A stretch of 64,000 nucleotides of DNA from Jiella marina (GTDB lineage: Bacteria; Pseudomonadota; Alphaproteobacteria; Rhizobiales; Rhizobiaceae), in NCBI RefSeq assembly GCF_024359545.1, contig NZ_JAKQZG010000004.1, forward strand, positions 327,094 to 391,093, read 5' to 3'. Shown piece by piece: positions 17,886 through 27,217 of this stretch. The notes under the pieces are model-generated. The model searched no databases and was not told the origin of the DNA. It saw nothing but the letters and a program-made list of their open reading frames with translations. Within the stretch, counting starts at the first letter, position 1, and the number at the start of each line of letters is the position of its first letter. The position numbers were made by a program, and so were the translations under genes.

Positions 17886-18647
17886 ATGGCGAAAACGAAC
17901 GATCAGACGATGCGGCTCGATGCCGAGCTCGTGGCGCGTGGGCTTGCGCCGACCCGATCACGAGCGCGGGACGCGGTTCTCCGGGGCCATGTCACGGTCG
18001 ACGGCCGCGTGGCGACGAAGTCCGGCCTTTCTGTTCGGCCAGGTGCTGAAATCGCCTGCAAAGACCCGGCCAGCGACTACGTGTCGCGCGCGGCTCTCAA
18101 GCTGATTGCCGGGCTCGACGGTTTCGAGATCAATGTCAGCGGCCGCACCGCACTGGATATTGGTGCCTCGACCGGTGGCTTCACCCAGGTTCTCCTCGAG
18201 CGCGGGGCGGATCATGTGGTAGCGCTCGATGTGGGGCACGACCAGATCGACGGGATGATCGCAGCCGACCCTCGCGTCTCGGTCATCGAGGGTCTGAATG
18301 CGCGCGACCTGACCGCGGAACATCTCGGTGGCCGCAGCATCGATCTCCTGGTCTCTGACGTCAGTTTCATTTCCCTGAAGCTTGCCCTGCCACCGGCTAT
18401 CGGGCTGGCGAAACCAGGTGCCGAGGGCATCTTTCTGGTCAAGCCGCAATTCGAAGCGGGCCGGGACGCGATCGGCAGGGGCGGTCTGCTGCGTGATCCA
18501 GCGGATGCGGACAGGATCGCGGCCCAAATGGCGGAATGGCTCGACCAGCAGCCCGGCTGGGAGGCGAGGGGTGTCATTCCGTCGCCGATCGCGGGCGGCG
18601 ACGGCAATCGCGAATTCCTGCTTTATGGACGAAAGGCGCGCCCGTGA
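17886..18647 (+). CDS. tlyA: TlyA family rRNA (cytidine-2'-O)-methyltransferase
   Basis: 253-aa enzyme with an N-terminal S4 RNA-binding domain (about residues 8-65: RLDAELVARGL, GHVTVDG) and a C-terminal FtsJ-like SAM methyltransferase domain. The SAM site is ALDIGASTGGFTQVLLERGA (about 94-113) and the catalytic region includes DLLVSDVSFISL. TlyA enzymes methylate ribosomal RNA ribose at cytidine; a hemolysin label sometimes given to them is misleading. It overlaps the next gene by 4 bases (GTGA), so the two RNA methyltransferases form an operon. Confidence 0.93.
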   Translation: MAKTNDQTMRLDAELVARGLAPTRSRARDAVLRGHVTVDGRVATKSGLSVRPGAEIACKDPASDYVSRAALKLIAGLDGFEINVSGRTALDIGASTGGFTQVLLERGADHVVALDVGHDQIDGMIAADPRVSVIEGLNARDLTAEHLGGRSIDLLVSDVSFISLKLALPPAIGLAKPGAEGIFLVKPQFEAGRDAIGRGGLLRDPADADRIAAQMAEWLDQQPGWEARGVIPSPIAGGDGNREFLLYGRKARP

Positions 18648-19867
18648 GACTCGTGATCGACAGCCTCGGCGCGAAGGGCGACGGCGTCGCCATGGGGCCG
18701 GAGGGGCCGGCCTATGTTCCCTTTTCGCTGCCAGGCGAGACAGTGGAGGTGTGGAGCGCTCCGTCCCGCGACGCCTCGCAGATGACGGTTCTCGCGCCAT
18801 CGGCCGAGCGGTGCCCGCCTGCCTGCCCGCATTTCGGGGAGTGCGGCGGCTGCGAACTCCAGCATGCGAGTGACGATCTTTATCGGACCTTCAAGCGCGG
18901 CCTCGTCGTTTCGGCGCTCCAGCGGGCAGGGATCGAGGCCGACGTCGATGCGCTCGTACCGTGTGCTCCATCGTCCCGCCGCCGGGTGACCCTGACGGCA
19001 GTGCGTGCCGGAAGCCGCATTCTTCTCGGCTATCATGCCGCCCGGTCGAATCGCGTCGTGGCGATCGAGGCCTGCCCCATCGCGGTCCCGGCGATCGTCG
19101 AGGCGCTTCCCTTTCTCAGGGACCTCGCAGCCGTCTTCATCGACCGCAAGCGACCGCTGAAGCTGCTGGTCACCGCGACGACGGCCGGGCTCGATGTGGC
19201 CCTGTCGGATGCGGCCCGTCTCACCGAAGCGAACCGCCAGAAGGGCGTCAGCCTTGCTTTGAAGGAGGGGATCGCGCGGCTGTCGCTTGCCGGCGAAACC
19301 CTCCTCAAGACGCGGCCGCCGCTGGTCGACTTCGGCGGCCTCGCGGTCGAACCGCCACCGGGTGCCTTCCTTCAGGCGGTGGCGACAGCCGAAGCTGCCA
19401 TGGCCGAACGGGTGGCGGCGCATATTGATGGCGCGAAACGGGTGGCGGATCTGTTTTCCGGCTGCGGCACGTTTTCGCTGCGGCTCGCTCGAAGTGCGGC
19501 AGTTCATGCCGTCGAGGCCGAGCCCTTGGCTTTGGCGGCCCAGGATCAGGCCCATCGTGGAGCCTCCGGTCTGAAGCCTTTGACCACCGAGCGGCGCGAT
19601 CTCTTTCGCAGGCCCTTGCCGGCCAAGGAGCTCAAACGTTTCGACGCCGTCGTCTTCGATCCGCCGCGCGCGGGCGCGGAAGGCGTGGCGCGCGAACTGG
19701 CAGCATCCTCGGTCGGCCGGGTTGCCGCTGTGTCCTGCAATCCCGTCACGCTGGGGCGCGACCTGAAGATTCTCATGGATAGCGGCTATCGGCTGACCGC
19801 GGTCACTCCGATCGATCAGTTCCTGTGGTCGCACCATGTCGAGGCCGTGGCGCTCCTTAAACGCTAG
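18644..19867 (+). CDS. 23S rRNA (uracil-5-)-methyltransferase RlmD/RumA-like
   Basis: SAM-dependent RNA m5U methyltransferase of the TrmA/RlmD family, 407 aa. The start is GTG at 18644, inside the tlyA stop. An N-terminal TRAM-like part is followed by a 4Fe-4S cysteine cluster, CPPACPHFGECGGC (about residues 57-70). The SAM motif is VADLFSGCGTFSLRLA, and the catalytic nucleophile motif is VSCNPVTLGRDL (about 364-375). Which uracil it modifies cannot be told; single RlmCD-type enzymes are usual in alphaproteobacteria. Confidence 0.9.
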   Translation: MRLVIDSLGAKGDGVAMGPEGPAYVPFSLPGETVEVWSAPSRDASQMTVLAPSAERCPPACPHFGECGGCELQHASDDLYRTFKRGLVVSALQRAGIEADVDALVPCAPSSRRRVTLTAVRAGSRILLGYHAARSNRVVAIEACPIAVPAIVEALPFLRDLAAVFIDRKRPLKLLVTATTAGLDVALSDAARLTEANRQKGVSLALKEGIARLSLAGETLLKTRPPLVDFGGLAVEPPPGAFLQAVATAEAAMAERVAAHIDGAKRVADLFSGCGTFSLRLARSAAVHAVEAEPLALAAQDQAHRGASGLKPLTTERRDLFRRPLPAKELKRFDAVVFDPPRAGAEGVARELAASSVGRVAAVSCNPVTLGRDLKILMDSGYRLTAVTPIDQFLWSHHVEAVALLKR

Positions 19868-19913
19868 CCGGCGAGAAAGCTCACCGCGACGACTTGTCGT
19901 CGGGACGAAAGCC

Positions 19914-20600
19914 ATGCAAGCCAACGGGCGAGCCGCTGCCGATTTACAGATCCGGACCTTCGTGACCGATTATCTCGCCCATTACGGCTATGCCTTCCTG
20001 TTTCTGGTGGTGCTGCTGGAATCGACCGGTCTGCCGCTTCCTGGCGAGAGCCTCGTCGTCGCAGGCGGCCTCCTGGCCGGTGAGGGGACGTTCAACATCT
20101 TTCTCGTGCTTCTGACGGCCTGGGCTGGCTCGGTCGTCGGCGACAATCTCGGCTATGCCGTCGGGCGTCGCTACGGGCGGAAGATCGTCGTGCGGTGGGG
20201 CGAGCGTTTCGGTCTGGGCGAAAAGCGCTTCAAGATGGTCGAGGAGCGGTTCCAGGAATATGGCTTCGCCGTTGTCCTCGTCGCCCGCTTCGTCATCATT
20301 CTGCGCCAGTTGAACGGCTTCGTCGCCGGCACGATGCACATGAACTGGGGCGTCTTTCTCCTCTACAATTCCATCAGTGCCGCGCTCTGGTCCCTTGCCT
20401 ATGGCGGCCTCGCCTATGCCTTCGGCACCGCGTTTCAGAAGCTCTTCGAGGGATATTCGACTTGGCCGCTCTACGTCGCCGCCGTTGTTGTCTGCCTGAT
20501 CGGATGTGTCGGCACTTACAAATTCCTGTTTCGCCGCACCGACGAAGACGAGGACGGGGAAGAGAGCTCACACGCGCCGGTCGAAAATGGCCGGTCGTAA
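19914..20600 (+). CDS. DedA family membrane protein
   Basis: Inner-membrane protein of 228 aa in the DedA/VTT family, implicated in lipid scrambling and proton-dependent envelope maintenance. It has ESTGLPLPGES (about residues 36-46), the GDNLGYAVGRRYGR segment and RFVIILRQLNGFVAG (about 120-134), all family hallmarks, with about five hydrophobic segments and an acidic C-terminal tail. The ATG at 19914 is chosen because it precedes the conserved N-terminus; the upstream in-frame part overlaps the previous gene and is not DedA-like. Confidence 0.88.
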   Translation: MQANGRAAADLQIRTFVTDYLAHYGYAFLFLVVLLESTGLPLPGESLVVAGGLLAGEGTFNIFLVLLTAWAGSVVGDNLGYAVGRRYGRKIVVRWGERFGLGEKRFKMVEERFQEYGFAVVLVARFVIILRQLNGFVAGTMHMNWGVFLLYNSISAALWSLAYGGLAYAFGTAFQKLFEGYSTWPLYVAAVVVCLIGCVGTYKFLFRRTDEDEDGEESSHAPVENGRS

Positions 20601-20701
20601 CGACCGGGTTTCGTGGATAGCCAGGAACGCGTATTCCCAAATCCGGTCAGAGCAGCCATTATCCTGTCTCGAAATGGAACCCGCGCCGCCGGGAGGGGCC
20701 T

Positions 20702-21310
20702 TTGGCGATCGCTTTTCACGTCCTCAATGCGCCGGGGCAGCACCAGAACGGCTGGCCGGGTCGCATGCTGGTCTGCGGGCAGTCGGAAGCGCGAAGATTT
20801 CACGGCGAACTGGCGCCGACCCATGTCCTGTCCATCAAGACGCCCGGCCGAAACTATCTCGGGCCGAAGGATGTGGCTCCGGAAAACCACTGGATGTTCG
20901 AATTCGACGATGTCGACGAGCCGGGGCTTGCCGGCGCGCCGACCGCGGAAGAGGTCGACGAGATCATCGCCCGGGTCGCTACGTTGCCGGCTGATGCGAA
21001 GCTCCTGATCCATGGCCTGCAAAGCGTGAGGCGCGCCCCTGCGGTGGCTCTCGGTATTCTCGCCACCCTCGTCGCGCCGACGGATGCAGCGGCGGCGCTC
21101 GTGCCGTTCTGCCGGCATGCGCCTGATCCCAACCGGCTCGTGGTCGATTTGTTCGATAGCGCCCTTGGCCGCGACGGAGCACTGCGGGCGGCTTGCGACG
21201 CGCGTTTCGTCGCCAGCAGCTCGACATTGCAGCGCCGGAGCGAGGCTGATTCGTCGTCCTTCGACTTCGACATGCTCGCCGCGGCCGATCGGCAGACGGC
21301 GAAAGGTTGA
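20702..21310 (+). CDS. tyrosine-phosphatase-like protein with degenerate active site
   Basis: A 202-aa protein. The pattern LLIHGLQSVRRAPAVALGIL (about residues 101-120) aligns with the HCxxxxxR loop of alphaproteobacterial tyrosine-phosphatase-like proteins (COG5350 type), and the later PNRLVVDLFDSALGRDGALR also fits that family. The catalytic cysteine is glycine here (HG instead of HC), so phosphatase activity is unlikely. The start is TTG at 20702, preceded by an excellent ribosome site (GGGAGGGG). It may be a pseudo-enzyme. Neighbours dedA and the helicase give no clue. Confidence 0.7.
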   Translation: MAIAFHVLNAPGQHQNGWPGRMLVCGQSEARRFHGELAPTHVLSIKTPGRNYLGPKDVAPENHWMFEFDDVDEPGLAGAPTAEEVDEIIARVATLPADAKLLIHGLQSVRRAPAVALGILATLVAPTDAAAALVPFCRHAPDPNRLVVDLFDSALGRDGALRAACDARFVASSSTLQRRSEADSSSFDFDMLAAADRQTAKG

Positions 21311-21449
21311 TCTTCTTTTTCTAGCGCTTTCGCGCGGGCTTTTGCGGCCCTCCGCGGCGATGGCGGTTTCGCTTTTGAGATCCGGACATTAGGTAAGCGG
21401 ATAGACGACGGTCCCTTGCCGGACCGCACGCGAGCAAGACGACGGGTGC

Positions 21450-24400
21450 ATGACCCAACAGTTTCAGGCCTCACGCCAGCTTTCGCCGACGCGCGATCAT
21501 TTCGATTCTTCGAACGTTACCGCCGTTCTCGGCCCGACCAATACGGGCAAGACCTATCTGGCGATCGAGCGAATGATCGCCCATGCTTCCGGGACGATCG
21601 GCCTGCCGCTGCGTCTGCTCGCCCGGGAGGTCTATCAGAAGGTCTGCGACCGGGTGGGCGTCGGCGCCGTCGCACTGATCACCGGCGAAGAGAAGATCAA
21701 GCCGCCGAACGCCCGCTATTTCGTCTGCACGGTCGAAGCCATGCCGCGGGTGCCAGGCACGCATTTCGTGGCGATCGACGAGGTGCAGCTCGCCAATGAT
21801 CTCGAACGCGGCCATGTCTTTTCCGATCGCATTCTGACGGCACGGGGCTTTCAGGAGACACTGCTTCTCGGCTCGTCGACCATGCAAGGGGTGCTGCAGC
21901 AACTTCTGCCGGGCGTGACCATGACCACCCGGCCGCGCCTGTCGAACCTCACCTATGCCGGCTCGAAGAAGATCACCCGCCTGCCGCGACGCAGCGCCAT
22001 CGTCGCGTTCTCCGCTGACGAGGTCTACGCTATCGCCGAGCTGATCCGCCGCCAACGGGGCGGAGCGGCTGTCGTCCTGGGCGCGCTCAGCCCGCGCACC
22101 CGCAACGCCCAGGTGGAGCTCTATCAGACCGGCGAGGTGGACTATCTGATCGCGACCGACGCCATTGGCATGGGCCTCAATCTCGATGTCGATCACGTCG
22201 CCTTCGCACAGGACTGGAAGTTCGACGGCTACCAATATCGACAGCTGACGCCGGCCGAGCTTGGCCAGATCGCCGGGCGCGCCGGGCGGCATGTCCGCGA
22301 CGGCACCTTCGGCGTGACGGGACGGGTCGATCCACTGTCCGACGAACTGGTGGAAGCTGTCGAGGGGCACGCGTTTGCGCCGGTCCGCGTTCTGCAATGG
22401 CGCAGCGGCGATCTCGACTTCGCTTCGATCGACGATCTGAAGGCGAGCTTGGAACGTCCGCCGCCGAGCGATGCGCTCACCAAAGCGCTGCCGGCTGTCG
22501 ATCAGCGTGCGCTGGAATTCCTTTCCAGGGACTCCGAAATCACCGGCAAGGCGCGCGGCGCCCGGCGTGTCGAAATGCTGTGGGAAACCTGCAAGCTGCC
22601 GGATTATCGCCGCATCGCGCCGGCCCAGCATGCCGAGATCATTGCCACCATCTACAACGACCTTGCCGACAACGGCCATGTCTCGGAAGATTACATGGCC
22701 GCCCAGGTGCGCCGGGCCGATCGGACCGAGGGCGATCTCGATACCTTGTCCCAGAGGATCGCCGAAATCAGGACCTGGACCTATATATCGCATCGGCCGG
22801 ATTGGTTGGCCGATCCGACACACTGGCAGGAAAAGACGCGTGACATCGAAGACCGTCTTTCCGACGCACTTCACGACAGGTTGACGAAACGCTTCGTAGA
22901 CCGCAGGACAAGCGTCTTGACGAAGCGGCTGAGAGAGAACGCATTCATGGAAGCCGAGATCGCCAGCGACGGCACGGTCATGGTCGAAGGCCATGCCGTG
23001 GGTGAACTGCAGGGATTCAGGTTCTCGCCCGACACCAAGGCGGAGGGAGCCGACGGACGTGCCGTGCGTGCGGCCGCCCAGAAGGCGCTATCGGGCGAGT
23101 TCGAGAAGCGGGCCGAGCGGTTTGCCAACGCGCCGAACGGCGATCTGGCGCTGGGCTCGGACGGTCTTGTGCGCTGGCTGGGCGCGCCGGTCGCGACGCT
23201 CACCGCCGGCGAAGAGCCGCTGAAGCCGCGGCTCGTGCTCCTGGCCGACGACCAGCTGACGGGCCCGATGCGCGACAAGGTCGCTCACCGTGCCGAACGT
23301 TTCGTCACCTATCAGATCTCGACGCTTCTGAAGCCCCTTGTCGACCTCCAGACCGCTGAAGGTCTCGACGGCATTGCGCGAGGCCTTGCGTACCGGCTGG
23401 TGGAGAATTTCGGCGTGCTCCAACGCCGGGATGTGGCCGAAGAGGTCCGCGGCCTCGACCAGCAGGCCCGGGCGGCGCTGCGACGCTGCGGCGTGCGCTT
23501 CGGTGCCTACCACATCTTCGTCCCGACCCTGATCAAACCCGCGCCGGCGAGCCTGCTGACGCTGCTCTGGGCGATCCAGAACGACGGCCGGGAGCGGCCG
23601 GGCTTCGGCGACGTCACCCATCTTCTGTCGACCGGCCGCACGTCGGCCGTGGCCGATACGAGTTTCGATCCGGTCTTCTACCGCCTGGCCGGCTATCGCC
23701 TGCTCGGGCGTCGCGCCGTGCGCGTCGACATTCTCGAGCGGCTGGCCGATCTCATCCGTCCGGCGCTCTCCTGGAAGCCGGGAACCGGCAAGCGGCCCGA
23801 CGGCGGCTTCAACGGGGCTCAGTTCCTGGTGACGCCGCCTATGATGTCCATTCTGGGCGCCACCGCCGACGACATGGACGAGATCCTCAAGGGTCTCGGC
23901 TATCGACCCCAGACGATGGATGCCACTGCGGTCGAGGGCGAACTCCAGCGGCTGGACGCCGAAGCCGCCGCTCGCGAGGAAGCGGAAAAGGCGGAAGCCG
24001 CCCGAAAGGCTGCCGAAGCCGCTCAGGCGAGCGCGGACGCGGCGGCCGCCGCTTCGGCCGAGAGCCCCGGCGATCGTGCTGCGGCCGAGGCCGCTGCGGA
24101 TGCCATCGTCGGCTCCACCGCGGATCCAACTTCCGACGCGCCGCAGACCTCTGCGGCGGACACCGCTGAGGAGGTCGCCGTCGAATCGCCGGTGCTTTCC
24201 GATGCCCAGAGCGTCGATGCGACCGATCTTCAGGCCCCGGCGGAGGCACCCCAGGTCCAGGTCGAGGCAGCCGAGGACCAGCTGGCGGTCGAGACCGCGG
24301 TCGAGGCCGGGGTGACCGACGCGCCCGACGAGGCGCAGGAAGCTGCCGCTGCTGGTGACGCGACGGGCCAGCCGGTATCCGAGCCGTCCGCCGAAATTGC

Positions 24401-24803
24401 TTCCGCTGAAGGCGAGAGCGCGGCCGAGACCCCAGCGCCCGCCGAGTCCCCGGCTGCCGCGGAGACGCCGGCCGAGCCGGCCGAACCGCGTGTCGTTCAG
24501 GTCTGGCGGCCGCATCGCGGCGGCGATCGCAACGCGGCTCAGAACCGGCAGGGACGCCGCCCGCGGCGTCAGGGGCAGGGCGAGCAGGCCGGCGGCGCGC
24601 AGGAGCGCGGCGATCGCTTCGAGGGGAAGAAGCGGCCGCAGAAGGATTTCAAGAAGAATCGCCCCGATCGCGGCAAGGAGGGCGGCGGCAACCGTCGTTC
24701 CGACAATGCGCCTGGCAAGGGTCCGGGAAAAGGGCCCCAGCGCGTCGACCCGGATTCGCCCTTCGCCAAACTCGCGGCCCTGAAGGAAAAGCTTGGTCGC
24801 TGA
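21450..24803 (+). CDS. SUV3-like superfamily 2 RNA helicase
   Basis: 1117-aa helicase of the mitochondrial SUV3 type. Motif I is GPTNTGKT (about residues 28-35), motif II is IDEVQ (about 109-113), the C-terminal RecA lobe has IATDAIGMGLNLDVDHV and motif VI is GQIAGRAGRH (about 272-281). After a long middle region the last 280 residues are low-complexity: an Ala/Glu-rich acidic stretch (about 835-1015), then a basic Arg/Gly-rich stretch (about 1020-1095), ending in DSPFAKLAALKEKLGR. The tail looks disordered and RNA-binding. Mitochondrial SUV3 works with an RNA degradation complex; the bacterial role is not settled. Overlaps the S4 gene by 11 bases. Confidence 0.92.
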   Translation: MTQQFQASRQLSPTRDHFDSSNVTAVLGPTNTGKTYLAIERMIAHASGTIGLPLRLLAREVYQKVCDRVGVGAVALITGEEKIKPPNARYFVCTVEAMPRVPGTHFVAIDEVQLANDLERGHVFSDRILTARGFQETLLLGSSTMQGVLQQLLPGVTMTTRPRLSNLTYAGSKKITRLPRRSAIVAFSADEVYAIAELIRRQRGGAAVVLGALSPRTRNAQVELYQTGEVDYLIATDAIGMGLNLDVDHVAFAQDWKFDGYQYRQLTPAELGQIAGRAGRHVRDGTFGVTGRVDPLSDELVEAVEGHAFAPVRVLQWRSGDLDFASIDDLKASLERPPPSDALTKALPAVDQRALEFLSRDSEITGKARGARRVEMLWETCKLPDYRRIAPAQHAEIIATIYNDLADNGHVSEDYMAAQVRRADRTEGDLDTLSQRIAEIRTWTYISHRPDWLADPTHWQEKTRDIEDRLSDALHDRLTKRFVDRRTSVLTKRLRENAFMEAEIASDGTVMVEGHAVGELQGFRFSPDTKAEGADGRAVRAAAQKALSGEFEKRAERFANAPNGDLALGSDGLVRWLGAPVATLTAGEEPLKPRLVLLADDQLTGPMRDKVAHRAERFVTYQISTLLKPLVDLQTAEGLDGIARGLAYRLVENFGVLQRRDVAEEVRGLDQQARAALRRCGVRFGAYHIFVPTLIKPAPASLLTLLWAIQNDGRERPGFGDVTHLLSTGRTSAVADTSFDPVFYRLAGYRLLGRRAVRVDILERLADLIRPALSWKPGTGKRPDGGFNGAQFLVTPPMMSILGATADDMDEILKGLGYRPQTMDATAVEGELQRLDAEAAAREEAEKAEAARKAAEAAQASADAAAAASAESPGDRAAAEAAADAIVGSTADPTSDAPQTSAADTAEEVAVESPVLSDAQSVDATDLQAPAEAPQVQVEAAEDQLAVETAVEAGVTDAPDEAQEAAAAGDATGQPVSEPSAEIASAEGESAAETPAPAESPAAAETPAEPAEPRVVQVWRPHRGGDRNAAQNRQGRRPRRQGQGEQAGGAQERGDRFEGKKRPQKDFKKNRPDRGKEGGGNRRSDNAPGKGPGKGPQRVDPDSPFAKLAALKEKLGR

Positions 24804-25224
24804 GGCGGATAAGCCCGTTGGGGAAGTCGGCGCGGGCGGGGCGAGCCAGCGGGTCGACAAATGGCTCTTCTTCGCGCGGATCGTCAAATCCCGCACGCTG
24901 GCCCAGAAGCTCGTCCAGTCGGGCGGTGTGCGGGTGAACCGGGACAAGATCGACAATCCGGCCCGTCAGGTGCGGGTGGGCGATACGCTGACCATCTCCT
25001 ATGCTCGGGCCGTCCGAGTCCTGACGATTCGCCAGCCGGGGCTTCGGCGCGGCCCGGCGCCCGAAGCGGCGACGCTCTACGAAGAGATTGTTCCCGCAAC
25101 GCCGGACAAAGACGACAATCCGTCGTCCCGCGGTCCGGCCGCGGCACCCGAGGCCGGGGCAGGGCGCCCGTCCAAGAAGGATCGCCGGGCGTTGCAGCGC
25201 CTGAAGCAGGGCGAGGCGGGCTGA
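24793..25224 (+). CDS. S4-domain RNA-binding protein (Hsp15-like)
   Basis: 143-aa basic protein with an S4 domain at about residues 18-65 (RVDKWLFFARIVKSRTLAQK, then SGGVRVNRDKI), like the heat-shock protein Hsp15 (HslR) that binds stalled 50S subunits. The tail is Pro/Ala-rich and ends basic. The only workable start is TTG at 24793, inside the helicase gene and after AAGGAAAA, giving an 11-base overlap and translational coupling. Pairing with the helicase suggests shared RNA or ribosome quality-control work. Confidence 0.88.
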   Translation: MVAEADKPVGEVGAGGASQRVDKWLFFARIVKSRTLAQKLVQSGGVRVNRDKIDNPARQVRVGDTLTISYARAVRVLTIRQPGLRRGPAPEAATLYEEIVPATPDKDDNPSSRGPAAAPEAGAGRPSKKDRRALQRLKQGEAG

Positions 25225-25411
25225 GACGCCGGCCCGGCCCGCTCAGCATTTGAAACAGCTTTGCCGAAATGCACCATTTGACGACAAGCTTTGCGCTTGC
25301 ATGGGCAAGGGGGAGTGGCTACGTCCACCCACGAATGATGCGACTGCCGTCGTCCAGGCAGGCGCGCGCATGACACGGCTGCCCGTCAGCGGCTGTTCGA
25401 GAGGATGTTGA

Positions 25412-25750
25412 ATGACCTACGTCGTGACCGACAATTGCATTCGGTGCAAATACATGGACTGCGTCGAGGTGTGTCCGGTGGATTGCTTCTACGAGGGAGA
25501 CAACATGCTCGTCATCCATCCTGACGAGTGCATCGACTGCGGAGTCTGCGAGCCCGAATGCCCCGCCGAGGCGATCAAGCCCGACACCGAGCCCGACCTC
25601 GAGAAATGGCTGACGGTCAATGCGGAATATGCCGACAAGTGGCCGAACATCACCGTCAAGCGCGAAGCGCCCGAGGATGCCGAGAAATACGACGGTGAAG
25701 CGGGCAAGTTCGAGAAGTACTTCTCGGCAGAGCCCGGCCAGGGGGACTGA
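25412..25750 (+). CDS. fdxA: 7Fe ferredoxin FdxA
   Basis: Seven-iron ferredoxin, 112 aa. The N-terminal cysteines in [17 protein letters not shown] and the second set in [12 protein letters not shown] supply one 3Fe-4S and one 4Fe-4S cluster. The C-terminal extension of about 50 residues is usual for FdxA. It is a cytoplasmic electron carrier; its partners are not evident. The ATG at 25412 follows GAGAGGATG. It sits between the S4 gene and carD, a conserved order in rhizobia. Confidence 0.95.
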   Translation: MTYVVTDNCIRCKYMDCVEVCPVDCFYEGDNMLVIHPDECIDCGVCEPECPAEAIKPDTEPDLEKWLTVNAEYADKWPNITVKREAPEDAEKYDGEAGKFEKYFSAEPGQGD

Positions 25751-26369
25751 GCGCGGCTTCCGCGTGATCTAGTCGGGATCGGCTTGGTCGGTGCAGCCTC
25801 GCGAAGGTCGCCGTGAGCCTGGTTCAGGGCTGCGGCTGCCCATCGCACAGGACTTGCGATGCCATCTCATGAGCGGCCGCAGTTGCATCGTGAGAACGAC
25901 CGGACTTGGCGTCCAAGGGTGGTCCGGCTGTGCCGGCTATGATCGATCACGCTTCTCGGATAGCCACTCTGCTGCAAATGTGAGCGGCGACGGGACATCA
26001 GCTAACCGGATTCGTCCCAAAATCAGACGAATCCGGTTGTTGCGCTGCACATTGCTGGCAGACACCCGAAATCCTTGAATTTTTCCGCAGAATATCGTAA
26101 GCTACGGGCACAGTCGGGCGTAAGGCGCAAAACGTCACCCCAATCGGCGCTCGCAGGTTTCCGGAAGGATGCTCTCCCACTCGCAACCATGTCGGCGGTT
26201 CTCGAAGATGAACCGTTCCGTTCATGCGTCTTGCCAGCAGGGGCGTCTTTCGACGGCCGACTGCGGTCTGTCGACCCCGACGGGGTCGGCGCAAATCGGT
26301 GGCCGGTTCGCCACCGCCCGTGTCTAGCGGCTGTCATGGCCGGACACAACAGGGAGTTAGAAAAAGCGT
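25751..26369. other. long intergenic region before carD
   Basis: 619 bases without a supported gene between fdxA and carD, lower in GC in its second half. It contains a perfect 13-base inverted repeat at 26004-26038 (listed separately). A weak sigma70-like pair (TTGAAT, 17 bases, TAAGCT, near 26076) might serve carD. Open frames here have no family resemblance and run on into carD in another frame. Confidence 0.5.
26004..26038. repeat. perfect 13-base inverted repeat (hairpin)
   Basis: AACCGGATTCGTC (26004-26016) and GACGAATCCGGTT (26026-26038) are exact complements around a 9-base loop. No T-run follows on either strand, so it is not a standard terminator. It may be an operator, an RNA hairpin in the carD leader or fdxA trailer, or a small palindromic repeat element. 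Confidence 0.8.
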
Positions 26370-26978
26370 ATGAGCAGTCAGAAAAAGGCAACGGCCAGCC
26401 AGGGTTTCAAGACGGGCGAGAGCATCGTTTACCCGGCTCACGGCGTTGGGCAGATTGTCGCGATCGAAGAGCAGGTCGTTGCGGGGATGACCCTCGAACT
26501 GTTCGTCATCGATTTCGAGAAGGACAAGATGCGCCTGAAGGTTCCGGTTGCCAAAGCGAAGTCGGTCGGCATGCGCAAGCTGTCCGAGACCGATTTCGTC
26601 GATCGTGCGCTGAAGGTTGTCCAGGGCCGTGCCCGCGTGAAGAAGACCATGTGGAGCCGCCGCGCTCAGGAATACGACGCCAAGATCAATTCCGGCGACC
26701 TGATCCAGATCGCGGAAGTCGTGCGCGACCTCTACCGCGCCGAGAGCCAGCCCGAGCAGTCCTATTCCGAGCGGCAGCTTTATGAAGCCGCGCTCGGCCG
26801 CATGGCTCGCGAACTGGCGGCGGTCAACGAGGTCTCCGAGACCGAGGCTGTGCGCCTGATCGAAGTGAACCTCAACAAGGGTCCGAAGCGCGGCGCCAAG
26901 GCCGAGGCGGATGAATCCGAGGCCGAGGGCGACAGCGAAAGCGAAGAGGTCGACGAGACCCAGGAGCGCGCCGCCTGA
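26370..26978 (+). CDS. carD: CarD/CdnL family transcriptional regulator
   Basis: 202-aa RNA-polymerase-binding factor. The N-terminal CarD/TRCF-like Tudor domain (about residues 12-70: TGESIVYPAHGVGQIVAIEE) contacts the polymerase beta subunit; the helical C-terminal domain (about 75-170: MWSRRAQEYDAKINSGD) stabilises open promoter complexes in homologues. The tail (about 175-202) is very acidic. Not DNA-sequence specific. It is followed by a strong terminator and, after a stress promoter, rpoH. Confidence 0.95.
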   Translation: MSSQKKATASQGFKTGESIVYPAHGVGQIVAIEEQVVAGMTLELFVIDFEKDKMRLKVPVAKAKSVGMRKLSETDFVDRALKVVQGRARVKKTMWSRRAQEYDAKINSGDLIQIAEVVRDLYRAESQPEQSYSERQLYEAALGRMARELAAVNEVSETEAVRLIEVNLNKGPKRGAKAEADESEAEGDSESEEVDETQERAA

Positions 26979-27072
26979 GCGCGATGCGTCGCGGCGTTTC
27001 CTGAGGCTCGAAGCCGACCTCTCCCGCGCTGGAGTGGGATCGGCAATTCCCTCGAACGGCGGAGACCACCAG

Positions 27073-27113
27073 AAAAAGACCGGCCAGCCTTTTCGGCGGC
27101 CGGTCTTTTTTTT
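27073..27113 (+). terminator. intrinsic terminator after carD
   Basis: GACCGGCC-A-GCC pairs with GGC-GGCCGGTC around TTTTC, with one bulged A, and is followed by eight T residues. The stem is also preceded by five A residues, so it could work in both directions. Confidence 0.9.
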
Positions 27114-27217
27114 ATCGGTCGGCGATGTTACAAGTATGAAACGTGAGCGTTATCTGAATGAAACGCTTGCCTTTTTCGCTTCCCCTTCTACATCGCCGCA
27201 AAAAGTTTGCCCTTTTG

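Noticed and set aside
26075..26785. 236-aa frame upstream of and overlapping carD
   Set aside because: Overlaps carD in another frame, composition is not coding-like, and carD has a strong family match.
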